Assembly (NCBI GenBank): GCA_006844765.1
Contig: SPJV01000076.1
Span: forward strand, 1-64,000
Length of the DNA stretch: 64,000 nt
Reading direction: 5' to 3'
Origin: Alphaproteobacteria bacterium
Lineage (GTDB): Bacteria > Pseudomonadota > Alphaproteobacteria > UBA8366 > Aestuariispiraceae
The position numbers and the translations under genes are program-made. The notes under the pieces are model-generated. The model searched no databases. It was not told the origin of the DNA and saw nothing but the letters and a program-made list of their open reading frames with translations. Position 1 is the stretch's first letter. Every line of letters begins with the position of its first letter. Positions 54,609 to 61,868 of the stretch are shown here, in pieces.

Positions 54609-55132
54609 CCGCTCCAAAGATCCCCGTGTTGCCACGCTGGGGGGACCAGAAGTGTGCCACTCATTGCCCGGCTTGCATCACCAAGTGTCTTTGACCGCCA
54701 CGCCGGTTGCCATTCATCCGGGATCGCATAGGGCGTCGCGACAGGCGTCGGGGTAAAACCGTATCGGCCATAGAGCGCGGGGTCTCCCAGTACGAAGACT
54801 TCCGTAACGTCGTCCGCTGTGAGTGACCGGAAGCCTTCCTGCACAAGAGCTGCCCCTATGCCTTGGCGCCGATATGTCTCCTCGACGGCAATGGGACCCA
54901 GCAGGGCAGGTTTGCCTTCGGTCCCCTCAAAGGTGCAGCCCGTGAAGAACACATGACCGATGATGCGGTCTGCATCCCAGGCGGCGCAAGAGACCGCAGC
55001 GATGCCTTCCATGGAAAGGTCCCTGACCACTCCGATCAAATCCTCCTCCGGGAAGGCAGCCCGATAAAGCTGCTCCAAGGCGGGCAGGTCTTGAGGTCGC
55101 GCTGGGCGAAGCTGATACCGATCTATGTTCAT
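54605..55132 (-). CDS. GNAT family N-acetyltransferase
   Basis: A 175-residue YhbS-like acetyltransferase. The acetyl-CoA loop is RRQGIGAALVQEGFRSL, preceded by the strand LLGPIAVEETY and followed by VFVLGDPALYGRYGFTP, typical of the family. The substrate is unknown. It follows the dehydrogenase gene by nine bases on the same strand, so the two may form an operon. Confidence 0.88.
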   Translation of the reverse strand: MNIDRYQLRPARPQDLPALEQLYRAAFPEEDLIGVVRDLSMEGIAAVSCAAWDADRIIGHVFFTGCTFEGTEGKPALLGPIAVEETYRRQGIGAALVQEGFRSLTADDVTEVFVLGDPALYGRYGFTPTPVATPYAIPDEWQPAWRSKTLGDASRAMSGTLLVPPAWQHGDLWSG

Positions 55133-55141
55133 CCCAAAATT

Positions 55142-56197
55142 TTATGCAGCCAATCGCGCTTCGGCCAGTCTGTCGGCGGCATGATGGGTCGCAATTCCGT
55201 CCTTATGGGCAAGGGAGAAAATCTCCTGCAGTGTCTCCGCAATTCTTCCAACATGGGTGAAGGCTTCCCGCCGATCATAATGCGGGCCTTCGTGATGAAT
55301 ATGAATAACGCCGCCCGCATTGATGACATAGTCGGGGGCGTAAAGGATGCCCTGGGATGCCAGCGCATCGCCATGGTGTTCCTCGGCCAGTTGGTTGTTC
55401 GCAGAACCCGCAACCACCGTTGCTTTCAGGCGTGGCAGGGTCGCGTCATTGATGACGGCACCCAGCGCACAAGGGGTAAAGACATCGACTTCCGCAGCAT
55501 AGATCTCTTCAAGCCCAACCGGCTGTGCCCCCATTTGATCGCGGGCTTTTTCCACCGCCGTGTCATTGATGTCAGTGACGGTCATTTGCGCCCCGGCTTC
55601 GTGAAGTTGACGGGCGAGATCAAAGCCAACATGGCCCAGCCCTTGGACGGCCACTCTTACGTCCCGCAGATCCTCCTTACCCAGCCTTTCGCGAACCGCT
55701 GCCTTTATGCCGCAAAATGTGCCAAAGGCTGTGGCAGGCGATGGGTCAAACCCAACCCCACGAACGCCGCGAACGGACGGGGTTTCTTCAGCGATCATGG
55801 CCATATCATCGGGGTTGGTCCCGACGTCTTCGGCAATGATATAGCGTCCCCCGAGCCAGTTAACGTGGCGGCCCAAGGCGCGCATCATATCGGCTGTCTT
55901 GTGGCGGCGCGCATCGCCAATGATGACCGACTTTCCGCCCCCATAGGGCAGGTTCGCCAAGGCATTCTTATAGGTCATGCCGCGCGACAGGCGCATCACA
56001 TCGGCGATGGCGTCGGCATCTGCCGCATAGTTCCACATCCGGCATCCGCCTAAGGCTGGACCAAGCTTCGTACTATGAATGGCAATGATGGCATGAAGCC
56101 CGCTGTCGCGTTCACAGCAAAAGACAATCTGTTCGTGATCGTCGAAATGCGGTGAGTTGAAAAAGCTGCTTTCCATACTCGATTTGACCTCAACCAT
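55142..56197 (-). CDS. Glu/Leu/Phe/Val dehydrogenase (leucine dehydrogenase-like)
   Basis: A 351-residue amino acid dehydrogenase that would interconvert a branched-chain or other amino acid and its 2-oxo acid with NAD. The catalytic region is MTYKNALANLPYGGGKSVI with two lysines, followed by the Asp in EDVGTNPDDM. The NAD site is VAVQGLGHVGFDLARQL. Length and KLGPALGGCRMW match leucine dehydrogenase. The ATG at 56197 has GGAGG five bases upstream. The specificity is an inference. Confidence 0.9.
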   Translation of the reverse strand: MVEVKSSMESSFFNSPHFDDHEQIVFCCERDSGLHAIIAIHSTKLGPALGGCRMWNYAADADAIADVMRLSRGMTYKNALANLPYGGGKSVIIGDARRHKTADMMRALGRHVNWLGGRYIIAEDVGTNPDDMAMIAEETPSVRGVRGVGFDPSPATAFGTFCGIKAAVRERLGKEDLRDVRVAVQGLGHVGFDLARQLHEAGAQMTVTDINDTAVEKARDQMGAQPVGLEEIYAAEVDVFTPCALGAVINDATLPRLKATVVAGSANNQLAEEHHGDALASQGILYAPDYVINAGGVIHIHHEGPHYDRREAFTHVGRIAETLQEIFSLAHKDGIATHHAADRLAEARLAA

Positions 56198-56445
56198 TCT
56201 GTCCTCCACATCGGCTCCGCATGAAGTGTGCGGCGCAATAAAAGTTCGCTATGTTGAAATAATATTACCCAATATAGAGCGCACTGCGCGGCGGGTATAA
56301 GTCCTAAATGATGCATTTCTGAAGAAAGAACGATCCGAACGCGAAAGGTCGATATAGCGAAATTATTGATTACCGATTTGGGCGATCTTGTATGAAAATG
56401 CACTTCTTGCAGTTGTTGCGATGAAATGAAGGTGGGGCGATTTTA
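56198..56445. other. AT-rich intergenic region upstream of the dehydrogenase gene
   Basis: This is part of the only gap above 300 bases (56198-56602). It is AT-rich and probably holds the dehydrogenase promoter and a promoter for the small GFA fragment on the other strand. I could not identify a specific regulator site, hairpin terminator or RNA gene in it. Confidence 0.4.
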
Positions 56446-56583
56446 ATGGAGAATGACCAAAATGATGAATGGCATGCGACCTGCTGCTGTGGTGCATTGC
56501 ACATAATCTTGCGGGGAATGCCGGAGCTGAATGGTCTGTGTAGCTGCGAGAACTGTCGCCAGAGGACCGGTGCGCCGGTTTAG
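56446..56583 (+). pseudogene. Truncated GFA-domain fragment (45 codons)
   Basis: A short frame from ATG 56446 to TAG 56583 encodes a clear GFA N-terminal half: TCCCGALHIILRGMPELNG, then LCSCENCRQRTGAPV, and a stop. This has the first CxCG-like and CxCxxCR zinc motifs of glutathione-dependent formaldehyde-activating proteins, but the C-terminal half with the CxxCG site is missing and the bases after the stop do not restore it. GGTGGGG lies about eight bases upstream, so it may still be translated. It is most simply a decayed gene cut short next to the PTS operon. A complete paralogue is at 26770-27198. Confidence 0.7.
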
Positions 56584-56602
56584 AAACTGACACAGCGTCC
56601 CT

Positions 56603-58411
56603 TCACCCGTTCATTGGGTTCAGGTCGTCCAGGAGTATTTTGATGCGGCCGGTATCCGTTGATTCCATCACCATGCGCGCGCGCGCTTCGGCTGCGGAAA
56701 GCTCAAGGGCGCGGATGCGTTGCTTGACCTTGGGCAGGGAGGGAGCGGACATAGAAAGATCACGCACACCGAGCCCCAGCAGTAGGGCCGTGTAGAACGG
56801 ATCACCGGCAATCTCTCCACATACACTGACCGGGATCCGGGCCCGCAGGGCCGCTTGAACAGCGAACTCAATCAGGCGCAGGACGGCTGGATGCAGCGGA
56901 TTGTAGAGATGCGCAACCTGCTCATCCGCCCGATCGATGGCGAGCGTATACATGGTCAGGTCATTCGTTCCGATGGCGAAGAAGTCCGAAACCTTGGCCA
57001 GGGCATCGGCAGCCAGAGCGGCGCCGGGCACTTCGATCATCACGCCGAGCGGCGGTAGCGGGTCGGCGAAGGGCACGCCGCGCCGCTTCAGACGTTTGGC
57101 CATCTTCTTCATGGCCTCGCGCACCTGCCGCACTTCGCCAGGTGTCGTGACCATGGGCAGAAGGACGCGCACCGGCCCGACGGCGCCGGCCCGCAAGATC
57201 GCACAAAGCTGGGCTTCCAGAAGTTTTGGTTTCTTCAGCGACAGCCGGATTGCGCGCAGGCCGAGGGCGGGATTGGTTGCCCCGTCCAAGGTATCGCCCA
57301 ACGCTTCCGCCATCTTCTCCCCACCCAAATCGATGGTTCGGATGGTAACCGGGCGCCCCTCCATTTTCGCGACGATATCGGAGAGCTGCTCAACCTGGGC
57401 CGCTTCATCGGGGATGCTGTCCCGGTTCATAAACATGAATTCCGTCCGCAAGAGCCCGATTCCATCGGCGCCGGCCACCCGTGCGACATCCGCCTCACCC
57501 GGCAGGTCGACATTCGCGGCCAGGGAAATGGTCTCTCCGTCGACTGTTTGCGCTGGCTTGTCGCGCAGTGCTGCCAGCCGTCGGCGTTCCTTGGTGAGCT
57601 CCTGTGCGCGTTCCTTAAAGCGGCGCAATGTGTCGGGGGTGGGGTTGAGGATCAGCCGCCCTTCCATCCCGTCCAGGATGGCGGATACGCCCGTTTCGGC
57701 ATAGCGGCTCATATCCGAAACACCGAGGATCGCGGGCAAGCCGAGAGAGCGCGCGAGAATGGCCGTATGTCCCTGTGCGCCGCCAAGGACGGAGGCGAAG
57801 CCGGCTACCTTTCGCGGGTCCATACGCGCCGTGTCGGCGGGGGAGAAACTCTCCGCCACCAAGATTGCGCCTTTTGGGATCGTGGTGAAGGGGTTGCGGC
57901 GGTCTTCGGTCAGGATGCGGATCACACGCCACCCGACTTCACGGACATCCTCTGCTCGTGCGGCAAGGTAGCTATCCGCAATCGCCTCAAAACTGCGGGC
58001 GATCTGATCCATCTCATCCCGCATCGCCGCTTCGGCATTCTGCCGCTTGCTTTCTATGCGCGCCCGCGCCCCGCGAACCAGGCGAGACCCGGACAGCATC
58101 TGCATATAGGCATCCAGGATGTATCCCAGTTCTTCCGCCGCCCCGGCGGGCATGTTCCGTTGCTTGCGGCGAAGGACGCGGACTTCCCGCTGGGCACGAA
58201 CAATTGCGGTATCAAAACGGGCGGTCTCTGTTTCAACGTCCCGCACCGCCAAATCATATTCCGGGATACCGAACTGCCCGGTATCGATGGGGTGCAACGG
58301 ACCGATGGCAATACCGCCGGAGACGGCGAGGCCACTCAAGACCGTCTCCACCCCCTCATCGCCCCGTGTCGTGGCCGGGGGGACGCCAATGCCTTGAACG
58401 TGATCAGTCAT
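56603..58411 (-). CDS. ptsP: Phosphoenolpyruvate-protein phosphotransferase (PTS enzyme I)
   Basis: A 602-residue enzyme I that takes phosphate from PEP and passes it to HPr. The phospho-His is in GGAQGHTAILARSLGLP, where most enzyme I proteins have TSHTAI. The PEP-binding barrel shows GIGLLRTEFMFMNR, the FAIGTNDLTMYTLAIDR motif and the active-site Cys in VSVCGEIAGDP. No GAF domain precedes it, so it is not classical EI-Ntr. The ATG at 58411 overlaps the HPr gene by eight bases; the longer frame to 58492 lies inside that gene. Confidence 0.93.
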   Translation of the reverse strand: MTDHVQGIGVPPATTRGDEGVETVLSGLAVSGGIAIGPLHPIDTGQFGIPEYDLAVRDVETETARFDTAIVRAQREVRVLRRKQRNMPAGAAEELGYILDAYMQMLSGSRLVRGARARIESKRQNAEAAMRDEMDQIARSFEAIADSYLAARAEDVREVGWRVIRILTEDRRNPFTTIPKGAILVAESFSPADTARMDPRKVAGFASVLGGAQGHTAILARSLGLPAILGVSDMSRYAETGVSAILDGMEGRLILNPTPDTLRRFKERAQELTKERRRLAALRDKPAQTVDGETISLAANVDLPGEADVARVAGADGIGLLRTEFMFMNRDSIPDEAAQVEQLSDIVAKMEGRPVTIRTIDLGGEKMAEALGDTLDGATNPALGLRAIRLSLKKPKLLEAQLCAILRAGAVGPVRVLLPMVTTPGEVRQVREAMKKMAKRLKRRGVPFADPLPPLGVMIEVPGAALAADALAKVSDFFAIGTNDLTMYTLAIDRADEQVAHLYNPLHPAVLRLIEFAVQAALRARIPVSVCGEIAGDPFYTALLLGLGVRDLSMSAPSLPKVKQRIRALELSAAEARARMVMESTDTGRIKILLDDLNPMNG

Positions 58412-58700
58412 TTTCGTGGAAGCCGGCCCCGACCAGTGTTTCAAGGGCTGCCATCGCGCCCTCGGCTTCTTTTCCGGCAGTGGCGACATCAATGGTGCAG
58501 CCTGGTGCCGCTGCCAGCATCATCAGCCCCATGATCGACGTGCCAGTCACTGTCTGACCGTCTTTAGAGACCTCGACAGTGGCATCGAATTCTTCAACAG
58601 TTTTGACGAACTTGGCCGCTGCGCGGGCATGCAAGCCGCGGCGGTTTCGAATGGTTAGTGTCTTCGTCAGGGCCGCGCGGGTGTTGTCGCTCGGCATCAT
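58404..58700 (-). CDS. ptsH: HPr family phosphocarrier protein
   Basis: A 98-residue HPr. The PEP-dependent phosphorylation site is His24 in RRGLHARAAAKFV, and the regulatory serine is Ser55 in GTSIMGLMMLAA, the target of HPr kinase. Both partners are in this operon. Its start overlaps the EIIA gene by four bases. Confidence 0.95.
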   Translation of the reverse strand: MMPSDNTRAALTKTLTIRNRRGLHARAAAKFVKTVEEFDATVEVSKDGQTVTGTSIMGLMMLAAAPGCTIDVATAGKEAEGAMAALETLVGAGFHEND

Positions 58701-59095
58701 GTCCCCATTAATTCACTGGCGACATTGATGTACTTGATCCCTGCTTCACGGGCACCTTCGACGGCTTTTTCCAATGGTTCCGTCTGTCGCAGAGAGGCCA
58801 ATTTGATCAACATGGGCAGGTTTAACCCTGCAATAACCTCAACCCGGGCCTTATCCATGATGGAAATCGCCAGATTGGACGGCGTGCCGCCAAACATATC
58901 GGTCAGCAAAACAACGCCATCGCCACTATCCGCCGCCTCGACAGCGCTCAGGATGTCAGCGCGTCGTTTTTCCATATCATCATCGGGGCCGATGCAAATG
59001 GCAGACACCGCGTCCTGCGGTCCAACAACATGCTCAAGCGCAGCGGTAAATTCCTCCGCCAGCCGTCCATGGGTTACGAGTACCAATCCAATCAT
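58697..59095 (-). CDS. PTS mannose-family EIIA domain protein
   Basis: A 132-residue EIIA of the mannose family. The phosphorylated histidine is His9 in VLVTHGRLAEEF, and the second conserved stretch is VVLLTDMFGGTPSNLA. Without any EIIB or EIIC gene, it most likely serves regulation rather than sugar uptake, as in other alphaproteobacteria. Its start overlaps rapZ by four bases (ATGA). Confidence 0.94.
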   Translation of the reverse strand: MIGLVLVTHGRLAEEFTAALEHVVGPQDAVSAICIGPDDDMEKRRADILSAVEAADSGDGVVLLTDMFGGTPSNLAISIMDKARVEVIAGLNLPMLIKLASLRQTEPLEKAVEGAREAGIKYINVASELMGT

Positions 59096-59988
59096 GGGGC
59101 CTGCTTCTCCTTATCGCCCTTTGGCAGGTCGCGATGAAGACGATAAACCGGAATGTCCCGTTCCGCCAGCCGTTGCGCAAGTGTCTCTACCGTATAGACG
59201 GATCGATGGCGCCCGCCGGTGCACCCGATGGCGATCGTCAGGTAGCTTTTCCCTTCTTTTTGATGTCGCGGCAAGGTTCGGTGCAGAAGGGTGAGAACAT
59301 CGTTCAGATAGCCCTCGAAATCCGGATCAGCGGCGACGGCGGCGCCTACTGCGTCATCCAGCCCGGTTAGCGGGCGCAGCTCTGGATCATAGTGCGGGTT
59401 GTTCATGAAGCGGACATCGAAGACCAAATCGGCTTCGCGCGGGACGCCATGCCGGAAGGCAAAGGACATCACGGTGACAGTTGGTCCCGTGGGACCCTCA
59501 GGAAGAGCCAGTAAACCAGTCAGACGCTCCCGGAAGCTCCAAATCGTGTGATCGGAGGTATCGATCACCAGGGTCGCTTTTTCAACAAGTGGGGCGATCG
59601 TCCGGCGTTCCACCTGCAGTCCTTCGGCGACAGGTCGATCCCCTGCCAAGGGGTGACGGCGGCGCGTCTCGGCAAATCGTCTGATTAGAACCTCATCCCG
59701 GCAATCCAGGAAGACCATCAGGACACCCAGCTTTTCAACCTCGGAAAGCCTGTCGATATGCTGTTGCAACAAGGCTGGATCGAAATCGAGGGTTCGGACA
59801 TCAATCCCTACCGCCAGCCGCTTTGTCGCGCCTGCTCTGATCATAGCGGGTAAGGCCGGCATGAAGCGCATCGGCAGATTGTCGACGGCTTCGAAACCCA
59901 GGTCTTCCAATACAGCAAGGGCAGTCGAACGCCCGGCGCCCGACATACCGGTTACAAGGACAAGGTCGTGCGCGGATATGTCGGTCAT
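59092..59988 (-). CDS. rapZ: RNase adapter RapZ
   Basis: A 298-residue nucleotide-binding protein of the RapZ/YvcJ family. The Walker A motif is VTGMSGAGRSTAL, a second motif is LDCRDEVLIRRFAETRRRHPL, and the C-terminal domain has SFAFRHGVPREADLVFDVRF and IAIGCTGGRHRSV. In E. coli RapZ controls GlmZ/GlmY small RNAs and glucosamine-6-phosphate supply; the role in alphaproteobacteria is less clear. It is coupled to hprK by an ATGA overlap. Confidence 0.95.
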   Translation of the reverse strand: MTDISAHDLVLVTGMSGAGRSTALAVLEDLGFEAVDNLPMRFMPALPAMIRAGATKRLAVGIDVRTLDFDPALLQQHIDRLSEVEKLGVLMVFLDCRDEVLIRRFAETRRRHPLAGDRPVAEGLQVERRTIAPLVEKATLVIDTSDHTIWSFRERLTGLLALPEGPTGPTVTVMSFAFRHGVPREADLVFDVRFMNNPHYDPELRPLTGLDDAVGAAVAADPDFEGYLNDVLTLLHRTLPRHQKEGKSYLTIAIGCTGGRHRSVYTVETLAQRLAERDIPVYRLHRDLPKGDKEKQAP

Positions 59989-60452
59989 GATTGCTTCAGT
60001 TTGGATAGGGCTAGCCTCAGTTTTGCCTGAACCGATGCTTCAAAGGCACAAAGCTGAATGCGTGGAATCTTGACGCCTTCATAGTCATAGTGATCCGGCT
60101 CCGGCAAGCGTTCAATGCGATCCAACTGGGTTAGATCAACGACAAGGTCCAACCGGGTGGTTTCTTGAAAAGCCACGTCGATAATGCCAAGTCCTCGCAC
60201 CTCTAACTTGCCGCGGAGTGAGTCAGGTGAGCTTGCGATTATGTGGTTTTCCGTCACTGAGAGAACGGTCCGATCATCGGCAATAAGTTTTGCGCCAGCA
60301 TCTATCAGGCGGAGGGCGAGATCAGACTTACCGGACCCGGATGGTCCGCAAAACATGACGCCATAACCGCTGATAGTAACGGTTGTCCCGTGTTGCGATA
60401 CCGGGCTGATCCTTCTTGTCGTCCGGGTGGCCGGGTTCTCTGGCGTCGCCAT
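59985..60452 (-). CDS. hprK: HPr kinase/phosphorylase (short alphaproteobacterial form)
   Basis: A 155-residue HprK C-terminal domain without the N-terminal module of firmicute enzymes, as is usual in alphaproteobacteria. The P-loop is MFCGPSGSGKSDLAL (36-43 core), followed by LIADDRTVLS and the family segment GKLEVRGLGIIDV. It phosphorylates HPr at Ser. The ATG at 60452 has AGGA seven bases upstream. It heads the five-gene operon, but the ChvG/ChvI two-component genes that often precede it are not here. Confidence 0.94.
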   Translation of the reverse strand: MATPENPATRTTRRISPVSQHGTTVTISGYGVMFCGPSGSGKSDLALRLIDAGAKLIADDRTVLSVTENHIIASSPDSLRGKLEVRGLGIIDVAFQETTRLDLVVDLTQLDRIERLPEPDHYDYEGVKIPRIQLCAFEASVQAKLRLALSKLKQS

Positions 60453-60595
60453 TGTGTGGTCCTTGTCGAATGTCACCTGACGGTGCGGAGTATGGCGTAC
60501 GCTGTCAATGATCCTGTCGGAAACTTTTGTAACATTTACTAAGCGATCAAGAAATTAATTGAGTGGGGTGTTTCTGATTGCCTAAAATACCTAGA

Positions 60596-61339
60596 ATGTG
60601 GGATGCATTGAAAAAACCCCATGCTGCGCGGGAAACCATGTCTACTGCCAAAAGCTATTTTCACCCCACCACGTTTGGGGCATCGATGCCTCTGAATTTG
60701 GTGTTTCGCGAGGGCTTTATCAACGCGCCGGATTCGGTGCGAATGACGACACGCCTCTGCAGGCTTATGGAGATCTGGTGTAACTGCTCTGAAGGTGGCC
60801 GCCTGCCGGGGCGTGCCGATATCCCGTTTGCAGACAGTCCTGACTGGACTGCAGGAACGATGCTTGTCAGCGTGTCGGAAACCCCTGAAAACCGTCGCTT
60901 TCGTTTCAGCGTCGTCGGCGATTTGCACAAAGCCGTCACGGGTTCAGACAGTACGGGTCTTTTTTTCGATGAAATCCCCATGATCGGCGACGACTTTGCG
61001 GGGCTCGTTTCTTGTTATGATGCTGTTGTCGACCAGTGCCGTCCGCATTATTGGATGCGCCGCTCCCCGCACCAAGAGAACGAATGGGTGTATTACGAGC
61101 GCATCCTTCTGCCGCTCGCCAAGGATGGCAAGACAGTCGACACTGTTCTTTCCTTCATGGAACCATTCCGCCGGATAGCCCGCGCCCTTAGAACTAGGCG
61201 CAGGTGGGCAGCCGGTTTGCGCCTACTTGAACGACACCGTGACGATTTCGTAGTCCTTGGACCCGCCTGGTGTCGTCAGCTCGAAGGTATCGCCGACGGA
61301 TTTGCCGATCATCGCGCGCGCCAGCGGGGCGGCAACTGA
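60596..61339 (+). CDS. PAS domain-containing protein (PAS_5-like)
   Basis: A protein of about 247 residues with the alphaproteobacterial PAS_5-type domain: LPGRADIPFADSPDW, RFRFSVVGDLHKAVTGSDST, and WVYYERILLPLAKDGKTVD. The start is uncertain (ATG 60596; ATG 60638 or TTG 60578 are alternatives). After residue about 200 the sequence is Arg-rich and without homology. Its last 117 bases run antisense through the end of greA. No output domain is visible, so it is probably a stand-alone sensor. Confidence 0.75.
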   Translation: MWDALKKPHAARETMSTAKSYFHPTTFGASMPLNLVFREGFINAPDSVRMTTRLCRLMEIWCNCSEGGRLPGRADIPFADSPDWTAGTMLVSVSETPENRRFRFSVVGDLHKAVTGSDSTGLFFDEIPMIGDDFAGLVSCYDAVVDQCRPHYWMRRSPHQENEWVYYERILLPLAKDGKTVDTVLSFMEPFRRIARALRTRRRWAAGLRLLERHRDDFVVLGPAWCRQLEGIADGFADHRARQRGGN

Positions 61340-61696
61340 TATCAGGCCCTTCGAGATATCCGCTTCCAGTTCGCCCACGATGCGATAGGTCTTTTCTTCA
61401 TCCGTATCGCAATCGGCAAGGGTGACCGTAGCGCCAAACATCACGCTGTCGCCTGTCAGCTTCGTCGGGTCAATGACCTCGGCGCGGCTGGATTTGTCTT
61501 CCAGCTCGGCAATCCGGCCCTCGATAAAGCTCTGGCGTTCGCGAGCCGCGTGATATTCCGCGTTCTCTGACAAGTCGCCATGTTCTCTGGCTTCAGCAAT
61601 TGCCGTAATTACCGCCGGGCGGTCTACGCCCTTCAGTGTCTTCAGTTCTTCCACCATGGCTTCATAGCCTTGGAGGGTCATGGGAACCTTATCCAT
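61223..61696 (-). CDS. greA: Transcription elongation factor GreA
   Basis: A 157-residue GreA, which rescues backtracked RNA polymerase by stimulating transcript cleavage. The N-terminal coiled coil is marked by AITAIAEAREHGDLSENAEY with the acidic tip, and the C-terminal domain by GLISVAAPLARAMIGKSVGD. It lies downstream of carB on the same strand, a common alphaproteobacterial order. Its 3' end overlaps the convergent PAS gene. Confidence 0.97.
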   Translation of the reverse strand: MDKVPMTLQGYEAMVEELKTLKGVDRPAVITAIAEAREHGDLSENAEYHAARERQSFIEGRIAELEDKSSRAEVIDPTKLTGDSVMFGATVTLADCDTDEEKTYRIVGELEADISKGLISVAAPLARAMIGKSVGDTFELTTPGGSKDYEIVTVSFK

Positions 61697-61781
61697 TGTT
61701 CCTGCCTACTCAGTTCCAACTTACTTAGTTGCAATTGCCTCATTCCACATTCAGTTCCGTCTCCTTACGGGTTGAATGCGG

Positions 61782-61825
61782 AAAAAAGCTACCCTTGGCG
61801 CGGTTCCGGACCCCGGCCCCGCGCC
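61782..61825 (-). terminator. GC-rich terminator-like hairpin after carB
   Basis: In the carB direction, GGCGCGG (61825-61819) pairs with CCGCGCC (61803-61797). The loop contains further CCGG complementarity, and a run of six T follows about nine bases later (61787-61782). It would end or attenuate carB transcription before greA. Confidence 0.55.
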
Positions 61826-61868
61826 CCGTCGCTTCCGTCAGCGGGTGCGCTTATTCGGAAATCAGCCC

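Noticed and set aside
60539..60928. 129-codon minus-strand frame upstream of hprK
   Set aside because: It is antisense to the PAS gene with no recognisable family and no operon fit, so treated as a shadow.
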